Positions 1 to 5,749 of a stretch of 7,692 nt of DNA are shown here, piece after piece. A program made the position numbers and the translations under genes. Each line of letters starts with the position of its first letter. Positions within the stretch are counted from its first letter, which is position 1. The stretch is taken from assembly GCA_012514615.1 (NCBI GenBank), contig JAAYZY010000351.1, positions 1 through 7,692 on the forward strand, given 5' to 3'. The stretch is from Chloroflexota bacterium (GTDB lineage Bacteria > Chloroflexota > Anaerolineae > DTPP01). The notes beneath the pieces are model-generated. The model worked only from the letters and a program-made list of their open reading frames with translations, did not search any database and was not told the origin of the DNA.

Positions 1-67
1 CCACCACCTCGGGCAGATGCTCAGCCAGGGCTGCCCAGTTCTCGCTGCCGTTGCGCCCGATATCCAC
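1..67 (-). CDS. 5' end of an unidentified gene (22 codons, partial)
   Basis: A leftward reading frame starts at GTG (67-65) and is open to the window edge, giving the N-terminus MDIGRNGSENWAALAEHLPE followed by VV. The start is chosen because a perfect GGAGG (minus strand, 77-73) lies 5 nt upstream and a good promoter lies at 134-162. An in-frame GTG at 88-86 is possible but lies upstream of that ribosome binding site, and an in-frame TAG at 103-101 limits the frame upstream. The peptide is hydrophilic at the start with no signal peptide or membrane segment. Twenty-two residues are too few to name a family, so no function is proposed. It follows the polysaccharide cluster in the same direction but appears to have its own promoter. 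Confidence 0.6.
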   Translation of the reverse strand, partial: MDIGRNGSENWAALAEHLPEVV

Positions 68-72
68 AGTCT

Positions 73-77
73 CCTCC
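73..77 (-). promoter_or_regulatory. Shine-Dalgarno site of the partial gene at 67
   Basis: On the minus strand this reads GGAGG inside a longer purine run (GGGGGGAGGAG), 5 nt before the GTG at 67-65. It decides the start of the partial gene, which otherwise has only GTG candidates. Confidence 0.65.
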
Positions 78-133
78 CCCCTTCGCACTGGGTCCGATCC
101 CTAAGAGTCTCCGCGGCTGCCGCTGTGAGGCCT

Positions 134-162
134 ATCTTACCTCCATTGACCCCATCGGTCAA
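134..162 (-). promoter_or_regulatory. Sigma70-type promoter with overlapping dyad (possible operator)
   Basis: Read leftward, TTGACC (162-157, five of six matches to TTGACA) is followed after exactly 17 nt by TAAGAT (139-134, four of six matches to TATAAT). Transcription would begin near 127, giving a leader of about 60 nt before the GTG at 67. The -35 hexamer is also one arm of a perfect inverted repeat, TTGACC (146-151), CCATC, GGTCAA (157-162), so a repressor bound there would cover the -35 box and spacer. The sequence match is direct; promoter activity and a binding protein are inferred. Confidence 0.5.
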
Positions 163-189
163 ACGGTCGGCGCGCCTCCCTGCGTTTCG

Positions 190-228
190 GGCGGCCGCCG
201 CAGGCCCGGACGCACCCGGAGGGCCGCC
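190..228 (-). terminator. GC-rich hairpin region past the GNAT stop; weak terminator candidate
   Basis: Beginning 1 nt past the TAG of the GNAT gene, the transcript can fold in competing ways: GGCGGCC/GGCCGCC (arms 190-196 and 222-228, 25-nt loop), GGCCC/GGGCC (203-207 and 221-225, 13-nt loop), or a short CCGG/CCGG stem (206-209 and 216-219, 6-nt loop). The first arm lies in a perfect 10-bp palindrome (190-199). There is no T-run after any stem, so this is not a classical intrinsic terminator. The position at the end of the cluster and before a new promoter supports a role in ending or processing the transcript, but in DNA this GC-rich such stems also arise by chance. Confidence 0.3.
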
Positions 229-229
229 T

Positions 230-1255
230 CTAGCGGCGCACCCGCTCCAGGTCCAGGCGCATGTGCACCAAAGTGCGGCGCTCTTGCAGGCCAGCCTGCT
301 CCAGCGCCTGGCGCACGCCGGTCAGCTCGCCGGGGAAGCGAGCGTCCAGGCGCACCCGACGCTGCCCCACCGCCGCCTGCAGCCCCCGACCCACCAGCGC
401 TTCCTGGCCCCCCCCTGGCGCGCCGGGCGCGAGCAGGAGGCTGAGGCGCGCCTCGGCTTTCCACGGCTCCTGCCGGGCGTGGAGGTGGCCCACCAGTTCG
501 CCGGCCTGGTTGAAGAGGCCCCAACGGGCGTCGCTGCCCAGGCCCAGGAAGCCCAGGGCGGCGCTCCAGCAGGAACGCTGGTAGTGCCCTTGACGCACCG
601 GGCGCTCCCACTGCATCAACGGCTGCAGGGCGCGCTTGGCCAGCACGTACTCCCGCTCCCACTCGCTGCGGCGGATGGGCCGCAGGCTCAGGCCGGGCGG
701 CAGCGGCGCTTGGGCCAACCCCGCCCAGCAGAGCGGCGCCCCCCGCGGCAGCAGCATCTGAGTCTCGCTGCCCATGGCCTCGAAGCCGAGGCTGTGGTAG
801 AGCCGCAGGGCGGTGGGGTTGTCTGCCCGCACCTGCAGCAAGACCCACGCCCCGCCCTGGGCCGCGGCCGAAGCCAGGGCATGCTCCATCAGTTGGCGGG
901 CGATGCCCCGGCCGCGGTACTCCTCCACCGTGGCCACGTTGCTGATCTGCCAGCGATCGCTGAGGGTGGAGAGGCGGCTCAGGCTGACGTTGCCCACTAC
1001 GCGGCCGCCCTCGACCCACACGAAGCCGCCCAGGGACTGGCGGAACTCCTCGCTGGTGCGGTCCAGCAGCCAGAGCAGCGAGCCGGCTCGGCCCATGGCG
1101 CGCATCTCCTGCAGCACACGCCGGCCTTCTTTGTCCATGTCGCCGGCGAAGGCGGCGTCGATGAGATCGGCCACCTGGCCCAAGTCTCGGCTGGGGTCTA
1201 GCGGCCGCGGGCCGCTGGCCGCCTCGCGGTTGCCTGCGCTCTCTGTGGCGATCAT
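230..1255 (-). CDS. Tandem-GNAT N-acetyltransferase family protein
   Basis: The 341-residue protein looks like a two-domain GNAT, transferring an acyl group from acetyl-CoA to an amine. Domain 1 spans about residues 16-170: a beta-strand with the 'GGRVVGNVSL' pattern (83-92), the acetyl-CoA binding loop R-G-R-G-I-A (114-119) followed by helix ARQLMEHAL, and the classic 'ADNPTALRLYHSLGF' segment (144-158). Domain 2 (about 189-336) has the same order of strands and helices ('AGELVGHLHA' at 251-260, 'RRVRLDARFPG' at 299-309, 'ALEQAGL' at 317-323) but no clear R/QxxGxG/A loop, so it is probably degenerate. The ATG at 1255-1253 has GGAG 5 nt upstream; an ATG at 1260 is out of frame and stops at once. 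It starts 15 nt after rmlB, as the last gene of the unit. The architecture resembles two-domain GNATs such as mycothiol synthase, but nothing here proves that substrate. An amino-sugar substrate is attractive from context but only inferred. Confidence 0.85.
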   Translation of the reverse strand: MIATESAGNREAASGPRPLDPSRDLGQVADLIDAAFAGDMDKEGRRVLQEMRAMGRAGSLLWLLDRTSEEFRQSLGGFVWVEGGRVVGNVSLSRLSTLSDRWQISNVATVEEYRGRGIARQLMEHALASAAAQGGAWVLLQVRADNPTALRLYHSLGFEAMGSETQMLLPRGAPLCWAGLAQAPLPPGLSLRPIRRSEWEREYVLAKRALQPLMQWERPVRQGHYQRSCWSAALGFLGLGSDARWGLFNQAGELVGHLHARQEPWKAEARLSLLLAPGAPGGGQEALVGRGLQAAVGQRRVRLDARFPGELTGVRQALEQAGLQERRTLVHMRLDLERVRR

Positions 1256-1270
1256 GCCATCTCCCTGGCG

Positions 1271-2296
1271 CTAGGGCTTCGCCTGCCCTTCCCGCTCCAC
1301 GTACTGGCGGCGGTAGTAGTCTCGGTACTCCCCGCTCTTTAGCTTGCGCCACCACCACTCGTTGCGCACGTACCAATCCACCGTTTGCTCCAGCGCCTGG
1401 CGGAAGCTGTGGTGAGGCTGCCAGCCGATGGCTTGGATCTTGCCGCAGTCCAGGGCGTAGCGGCGGTCGTGGCCCGGGCGGTCGCTGACATGGCGCAGCA
1501 GCGAGGTCGGCTTGCCCAGCAGCTCCAGGATCAGGAGGGCCATCTCCAGGTTCACCGTCTCCACCCCGCTCCCCAGGTTGTAGGCCTGGCCGGGCACGCC
1601 GCGGTGCAGCACGGTGTCAATCCCCTGGCAGTGATCCAGCACATACTGGTAGTCGCGCATCTGCTGGCCATCGCCGTAGATTGGCAGCTCCAAGTCGTCG
1701 ATGGCGTTGGTGATGAAGAGCGGCACCACCTTCTCCGGGTACTGGTAGGGGCCGATGTTGTTGGAGCCGCGGGTGACGGTGGTGGGCAGGCCGTAGGTCA
1801 CATGGTACGAGGCCACCAGATGCTCGGCCCCGGCCTTGCTAGCCGAATAGGGGCTGCGGGGGCGCATGGGGTCGTCTTCTAGCGAGCGGTCCTCCAGCAC
1901 CTCGCCGTAGATCTCGTCGGTGCTCACCTGGTGGTAGCGTTCGATGCCGTAGCGCCGCGCCGCCTCCAGCAAGACGTACGTGCCGAACACGTCGGTCTGG
2001 ATGAAGGCGTCGGGGGCCATGATGGAGCGGTCCACGTGGGTCTCGGCGGCGAAGTTGACCACCGTGTCCACCTGGTGCTGGCGCATGACCGCGTCCACCG
2101 CCTGGGCATCGCAGATGTCGCCCCGCACGAAGGTGAAACGGGGGGTCCCCTCCAGGTCCCGCAGGTTGTCCAGGTTGCCGGCGTAGGTCAGCTTGTCCAG
2201 CACGACCACGCGGTAGTCGGGGTGGGTCTCCAGGATGTAGCGGGCGAAGTTGGAGCCGATGAAGCCTGCACCGCCCGTCACCAGCAAGTTTCTCAC
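1271..2296 (-). CDS. rmlB: dTDP-glucose 4,6-dehydratase
   Basis: RmlB/RfbB converts dTDP-glucose to dTDP-4-keto-6-deoxyglucose, the branch point to dTDP-rhamnose and other deoxysugars, in the cytoplasm. The 341 residues match the normal family length. Visible marks of this extended short-chain dehydrogenase are the N-terminal NAD-binding GGAGFIGSN (8-16), the S-T-D-E-I-Y-G catalytic block (125-131, with T126, D127, E128), the Y150-xxx-K154 pair in YSASK, the substrate loop SNNIGPYQYPEK (178-189) and YGDGQQMRD (207-215). The familiar RDWLYVEDH reads RDYQYVLDH here. The start is GTG (2296-2294), chosen because the frame begins MRNLLVTGGAGF and GGAGG (2306-2302) sits 5 nt upstream. It follows the flippase by 44 nt and precedes the GNAT by 15 nt. 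No rmlA, rmlC or rmlD is in view, so the final sugar is undecided; a 4-amino-4,6-dideoxy sugar is also possible. Confidence 0.95.
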   Translation of the reverse strand: MRNLLVTGGAGFIGSNFARYILETHPDYRVVVLDKLTYAGNLDNLRDLEGTPRFTFVRGDICDAQAVDAVMRQHQVDTVVNFAAETHVDRSIMAPDAFIQTDVFGTYVLLEAARRYGIERYHQVSTDEIYGEVLEDRSLEDDPMRPRSPYSASKAGAEHLVASYHVTYGLPTTVTRGSNNIGPYQYPEKVVPLFITNAIDDLELPIYGDGQQMRDYQYVLDHCQGIDTVLHRGVPGQAYNLGSGVETVNLEMALLILELLGKPTSLLRHVSDRPGHDRRYALDCGKIQAIGWQPHHSFRQALEQTVDWYVRNEWWWRKLKSGEYRDYYRRQYVEREGQAKP

Positions 2297-2301
2297 AGGG
2301 T

Positions 2302-2306
2302 CCTCC
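2302..2306 (-). promoter_or_regulatory. Shine-Dalgarno site fixing the GTG start of rmlB
   Basis: Minus-strand GGAGG (within AGGGAGGA) lies 5 nt before the GTG at 2296-2294. It supports a non-ATG start exactly at the residue where the Rossmann fold should begin. The rest of the 44-nt gap shows no promoter that I can support. Confidence 0.6.
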
Positions 2307-2340
2307 CTCTCAGCTCGGATTTTCCATCGTCACAAGGCCG

Positions 2341-3876
2341 TCACGGGCTATTGCGCTGCGGCCACAGTCGGGCCAGCCGCCGGCGCAGCGCTCCCGGCAG
2401 CATCGCCCCCAGCGTCTCCCATTCGTCGGGCTCCAGGGCCCGCAGAGCCAGCAGCGCTAGGCCAAAGGTCAGCGGCCCCAGCGTCAACTGCAGCAGGAAG
2501 TGCAGCTCCCGCCCCAGGAGGAAGACCCCCGCGGCGGCCGCCGCAGCCACAGCCGCCTTCCCCCCGAAGGGCGCCAGCCGCCGCCAGTCCAGGTAGCGGC
2601 GAGTAGCGGCCAGGCCCAGGGCCAAGAACGTTCCCTCCGCCGCCAAGATGCCCCAGCAGACGGCCAGCGCGCCGCCGGCGGGCATGGACAGCCGCATGGC
2701 CAGGTACCCAACGGCCAGCCCCAGGGCCAGGCCCACGGTCTCCCACGTCTGCCGGCCCACCGCGGTGAGGGCCGTGCCGAAGAGCAGGTTGGGGAAGGTG
2801 AAGACCACCGCCCAGCCCAGCAGCCGCAGGGTGCCAGCCGACTCTCGCAGCTCCTCGCCCAAGACCACCTGCACGATCGGCTCGGCCAAGAAGGTGAGGG
2901 TCACCGCCAGCAGCAGGCTCAGCACCATGAAGACCTTGAGTGACTTCTCCAGGCCGCGCCCGAACTCTTCCGGCGAGCGGCGGGCGCGGTTGGCCAGCAT
3001 CGGCAAGATGGAGCCGACCAGCGACATGGGGACGATGCGCATCTGCTCCACGATGCGCAGGGGCCCGTAGAGGATGCCAGCGGCCATGTCGCCCTGCCAG
3101 GCTGCCAGCAGCACCACGCCGCCCCGCCAGATGTAGCGCCGCAGCAGCAGCGAGATGCCCACAGGGGCCGACTCCCAGAACATGCTGCCCATGCCCCGGC
3201 CATCCCGCGAGAGGCGCAGCGGGGCGAAGCGGCGGGCCACAACGGCCCAGCCCAAGAAAAAGCGGGCGGCATTGGCGGCCAGGGCGGCGGCGAAGACCCA
3301 CACCAGGTCCAGCTTCAGGGCCACCGCGCCCAGCGTCAGCGCCAAGATGAGCACCTGGGCCACCGTCACCACCAGCGCCTGCAGCTCCATGCGCTGGTAG
3401 GCGCGGAAGACCGACAAGAACAGCTCCGTCAGGTTGAAGATGAGCTGGCTGCCAGCATAGACCCAGATGGCGGTGCGGAGCTGCGGTTCGGTCTGGCCGC
3501 CGGTGCTCAGGAACACGATGGCCAGCACCAGCCCCGACAGGAGCAGGCGCAACGTCCAGGCCATGGAGAGATGGTCGGCGGTGCGGTTGGGCTCTTGGGC
3601 CACCTCCCGCACCAGGATCTTGGAGAGCCCCAGCTCTGACAGAACCACCAGCAGCTCGTTGAAGGAGATGACGTAGCCGTAGCGGCCGAAACCAGCCGTG
3701 CCCAGGTAGCGCGCCAGCACCGCCACCAAAACGAGGCTGACGCCGCTGGTTAGCACGTTGGCATAGAACAACAGGGCCGAGTTGACGGCGATCCGTTGTG
3801 CTCGGGCACTCAACGCCTTGTCTCGCCTCCCTCTCGTTTGCCTGGGGCCGCTAGCCGCGGAACGCCGGCAGGACAT
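2341..3876 (-). CDS. Wzx-type polysaccharide flippase (oligosaccharide transporter, MATE-like fold)
   Basis: The protein is a polytopic membrane protein that most likely flips a lipid-linked oligosaccharide from the inner to the outer face of the membrane. Up to 511 residues, it has about 12-14 hydrophobic segments and no soluble domain. The hallmark is the first-helix block VLARYLGTAGFGRYGYVISF (53-72), typical of the polysaccharide transporter family PF01943/PF13440; the body contains charged helix ends such as FRAYQRMELQ (157-166) and GPLRIVEQMR (271-280), also family-like. The start is uncertain. ATG at 3876 overlaps the upstream gene by 26 nt and gives a basic 21-residue leader with only a weak GGGG upstream. 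TTG at 3813-3811, with GGGAGG at 3831-3826 (12 nt away), gives the usual short N-terminus before ARAQRIAVNSALLFYANV. It lies between the DUF2142-like gene and rmlB. The individual substrate cannot be read from sequence. Confidence 0.88.
   Translation of the reverse strand: MSCRRSAASGPRQTRGRRDKALSARAQRIAVNSALLFYANVLTSGVSLVLVAVLARYLGTAGFGRYGYVISFNELLVVLSELGLSKILVREVAQEPNRTADHLSMAWTLRLLLSGLVLAIVFLSTGGQTEPQLRTAIWVYAGSQLIFNLTELFLSVFRAYQRMELQALVVTVAQVLILALTLGAVALKLDLVWVFAAALAANAARFFLGWAVVARRFAPLRLSRDGRGMGSMFWESAPVGISLLLRRYIWRGGVVLLAAWQGDMAAGILYGPLRIVEQMRIVPMSLVGSILPMLANRARRSPEEFGRGLEKSLKVFMVLSLLLAVTLTFLAEPIVQVVLGEELRESAGTLRLLGWAVVFTFPNLLFGTALTAVGRQTWETVGLALGLAVGYLAMRLSMPAGGALAVCWGILAAEGTFLALGLAATRRYLDWRRLAPFGGKAAVAAAAAAGVFLLGRELHFLLQLTLGPLTFGLALLALRALEPDEWETLGAMLPGALRRRLARLWPQRNSP
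3826..3831 (-). promoter_or_regulatory. Candidate Shine-Dalgarno site for a shorter flippase start
   Basis: Minus-strand GGGAGG lies within the first codons of the longer flippase reading frame, 12 nt before an in-frame TTG at 3813-3811. The spacing is longer than ideal, but no comparable ribosome binding site precedes the ATG at 3876. It makes the shorter protein a real alternative. Confidence 0.35.
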
Positions 3877-5749
3877 AGCCCCACAGGCAGACCCCGTTCA
3901 GCAGCGCCAAGGCGGCCACCCAAGCCCAGGCCGCCCAACGCACCCACCCCGCTGGCAGCCAGGCCCGCCAGCCCAGGGCCAGGCAGGCCGCCGCCGGGAA
4001 GAGGGCTGGCAGCAGGTAGCGGCCCTGGGGCTGCCAGGTCTGCACGACCATGGGAATAGCGACTTGCGCCAGGGCCAGGCCCAGGGCCAAGGCCAGCCAC
4101 CGACCGATGCGGCGCTGCAGGGCCTCGGCCCCGGCCGAGGGCCGCCGCTGCCACCGTACCCAGCCCAACGCTCCCCCCAGGGTGAACAGCGCCAGCGCCG
4201 CGTAGAGCGCCGGCGAAAGGGGAACCTGCAGCCACCCAAAGTTACCCCAAAAGCTCGCAAAGGTCAAGAGCGTGTAGAGCGCCATCTGGGGCCACGGCAC
4301 CCCACCGCTGCGCAGCACTGTGGGCAGGGCGGCCAGCCAGTCGAGCCAGCGGCCCAGCTTGCGCGTCGTTCCGGGCCCCAACAAGAGGCGCGCCGCTTGG
4401 CCGTAGGCCGCCAAGCGCCTGGCAGCCGACGGGCCCCAGGCCGCCCGCTCCTCCCCTCCGCCGTTAATCAGCCACTGCCGCCCACCGGCCCACAGCTCCA
4501 CGTCATCGGCGTAGAGCACACCCTGCTCGCCCACCTCCTCGCCGGCCCCAGCCCCCAGGGCCAGGCGCACGAAGGTCGTCTCTGGGGGCAGACGGCGCTC
4601 CAGCGTCACCTGCCTCCATCTTTCGTCGGCCACGAACGATAGCCGATGGTTGCCGTCGTCGGTCAGCAGCACCAGCCGCCCCGCCTGCTGGCCAGCGGGG
4701 CTGCGCACCCAGGCCTTCACGGCCACTTCCTGCCCGGCCAGGCTGGCCGCGGCGTTCCGGGCCAGGCTCTGCACCAGCCGCGGGGCCGCTAGGGGGCTGC
4801 GGTCCACCACCTGGAGGCCGTGGCTGCCGCTGAGGGCTGCCGCCGGGGTGCGGCCAGCCGCGCCAGGCAGTGCGCCGTCCAGCCAGGCCGCCGGTTCCGG
4901 GCCCGGCAGGTGCCACCACACAGCCACCGCCAGCGCCAGCCCTGCCAACGCGGCGGCCGGCCGCAGCAGGCGGCGGGGCCGGCGCCACCAGGCAGTCAAG
5001 AAGATCAGCGCCGTGAGGGGCAGGGTGAAGGCCAACGTCTTCTTCACCAGCAGGCCCAGCAGGGCCAACGCTGCCAACGGCAGGGCGCTGCGGAGGCTGG
5101 GGCGGTCGCTGCCGCACCAGCGCACCAAGGCCCAAGCGTAAGCGGCGCCCAGCAGGGCGGCGGCAATGTCGTTGTTCACCGCGCCGCCCATGAAGGCAGC
5201 GGTGGGCAGCAGGCCCACCAGGGCGGCGGTGGCCGGGGCCAGAAACGGATCGTTGGGAAACGCCTCCCGGGCTGCGCCCCAAGCCACGGCCGCGGTCAGC
5301 ACTAGGAGGGCCAGGGAGTAGCCGCGGGCCAACCGCGCCTGGGCATCCATGTCGGGCGCCAGGCGCAGCAGCAGGGCCAGCGGCAGGTAGTAGGCCGGCG
5401 GTTCATCGCCCACTTGGCGGCCGGAACGCGCCAGGAAGGGGTCTGCGGCGAAGCTGGCCGGCAGAGGCTGGGGCCAGGGCTCACCCACCCAATGCCAGAA
5501 CCGTTGGCGAGCCAGCGAGGCGATGATCGCCTGCTCCAGGGCGGCGTCTTGGGCGCTGCGCCTCAGGGGCCAGCCTTGCTGGGCCAGCAGGGCGGCTTGC
5601 TCGAAGTGGCCTGGCTCGTCCGGGGCTTGCCAAAGGGGCACGGCCAGGCTGTAGGCCAGGCCTGTCATCAGCGTCAGCGCCAGCAACGCCGCCAGCCAGG
5701 CCCGGCCGTTGCCTGGCTCAGCGGCTGGTGTGGGAGGCGTCGTGCTCAA
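3851..5749 (-). CDS. DUF2142-like polytopic membrane protein (probable GT-C type glycosyltransferase) with inserted beta domain
   Basis: The 632-residue protein has a first membrane helix (about 19-39), then the acidic motif APDEPGHF (42-49) at the outer face, a place where GT-C type enzymes and DUF2142 proteins carry conserved acids. Further marks are VNNDIAAALLG (191-201), the late motif SFWGNFGW (499-506) and QGRYLLPALFP (575-585), a combination I associate with DUF2142 (PF09913). Between helix groups, residues about 305-425 are non-membranous and read as a beta-sandwich, with VAVKAWVRS (342-350) and VLYADDVELW (411-420), similar to carbohydrate-binding CBM_4_9-type folds. Start is TTG (5749-5747), backed by GGAGG 8 nt upstream. 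It overlaps the wzz end by 32 nt and the flippase ATG by 26 nt, suggesting translational coupling. It might transfer a sugar from a polyprenyl-phosphate donor or polymerise units as a Wzy-like protein; no catalytic role is shown by the sequence alone. Confidence 0.75.
   Translation of the reverse strand: MSTTPPTPAAEPGNGRAWLAALLALTLMTGLAYSLAVPLWQAPDEPGHFEQAALLAQQGWPLRRSAQDAALEQAIIASLARQRFWHWVGEPWPQPLPASFAADPFLARSGRQVGDEPPAYYLPLALLLRLAPDMDAQARLARGYSLALLVLTAAVAWGAAREAFPNDPFLAPATAALVGLLPTAAFMGGAVNNDIAAALLGAAYAWALVRWCGSDRPSLRSALPLAALALLGLLVKKTLAFTLPLTALIFLTAWWRRPRRLLRPAAALAGLALAVAVWWHLPGPEPAAWLDGALPGAAGRTPAAALSGSHGLQVVDRSPLAAPRLVQSLARNAAASLAGQEVAVKAWVRSPAGQQAGRLVLLTDDGNHRLSFVADERWRQVTLERRLPPETTFVRLALGAGAGEEVGEQGVLYADDVELWAGGRQWLINGGGEERAAWGPSAARRLAAYGQAARLLLGPGTTRKLGRWLDWLAALPTVLRSGGVPWPQMALYTLLTFASFWGNFGWLQVPLSPALYAALALFTLGGALGWVRWQRRPSAGAEALQRRIGRWLALALGLALAQVAIPMVVQTWQPQGRYLLPALFPAAACLALGWRAWLPAGWVRWAAWAWVAALALLNGVCLWGYVLPAFRG

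Noticed and set aside
132..155. Seven-residue open frame (MGSMEVR) overlapping the promoter
   Set aside because: It overlaps the -10 box, lies before the predicted transcript start and has no Shine-Dalgarno sequence.
206..219. 12-nt match CCGGGTGCGTCC between the region past the GNAT gene (208-219, minus) and 6968-6979 (plus)
   Set aside because: A few 12-nt matches are expected by chance in 7.7 kb, more so in GC-rich DNA; orientations differ and no longer repeat surrounds it.
17..1201. Long open frame of 394 codons on the plus strand opposite the GNAT gene
   Set aside because: Composition is Ala/Gln/Pro/His-rich with no family motif, as expected from the antisense of GC-rich coding DNA; the minus-strand GNAT has clear motifs.
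159..1376. 405-codon minus-strand frame overlapping the GNAT gene in another frame
   Set aside because: Low-complexity Gly/Pro/Arg/Ala translation, no ribosome binding site considered convincing, and it would overlap rmlB by more than 100 nt.
2310..2327. Five-residue open frame (MENPS) just before rmlB
   Set aside because: Too short, no ribosome binding site, and leader peptides are not expected for this gene.
2525..2560. GCC/GGC-rich run that looks like a simple repeat
   Set aside because: It is the coding sequence of a small-residue membrane helix (AAVAAAAAAG) in the flippase and is not a regular tandem repeat.
1931..2596. Plus-strand frame opposite rmlB and the flippase end
   Set aside because: Antisense shadow of two well-supported genes with no recognisable domain.
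2348..3301. 317-codon minus-strand frame inside the flippase gene
   Set aside because: Shadow frame rich in Gly/Ala/Arg/Pro; the other frame gives proper membrane helices and the Wzx hallmark.
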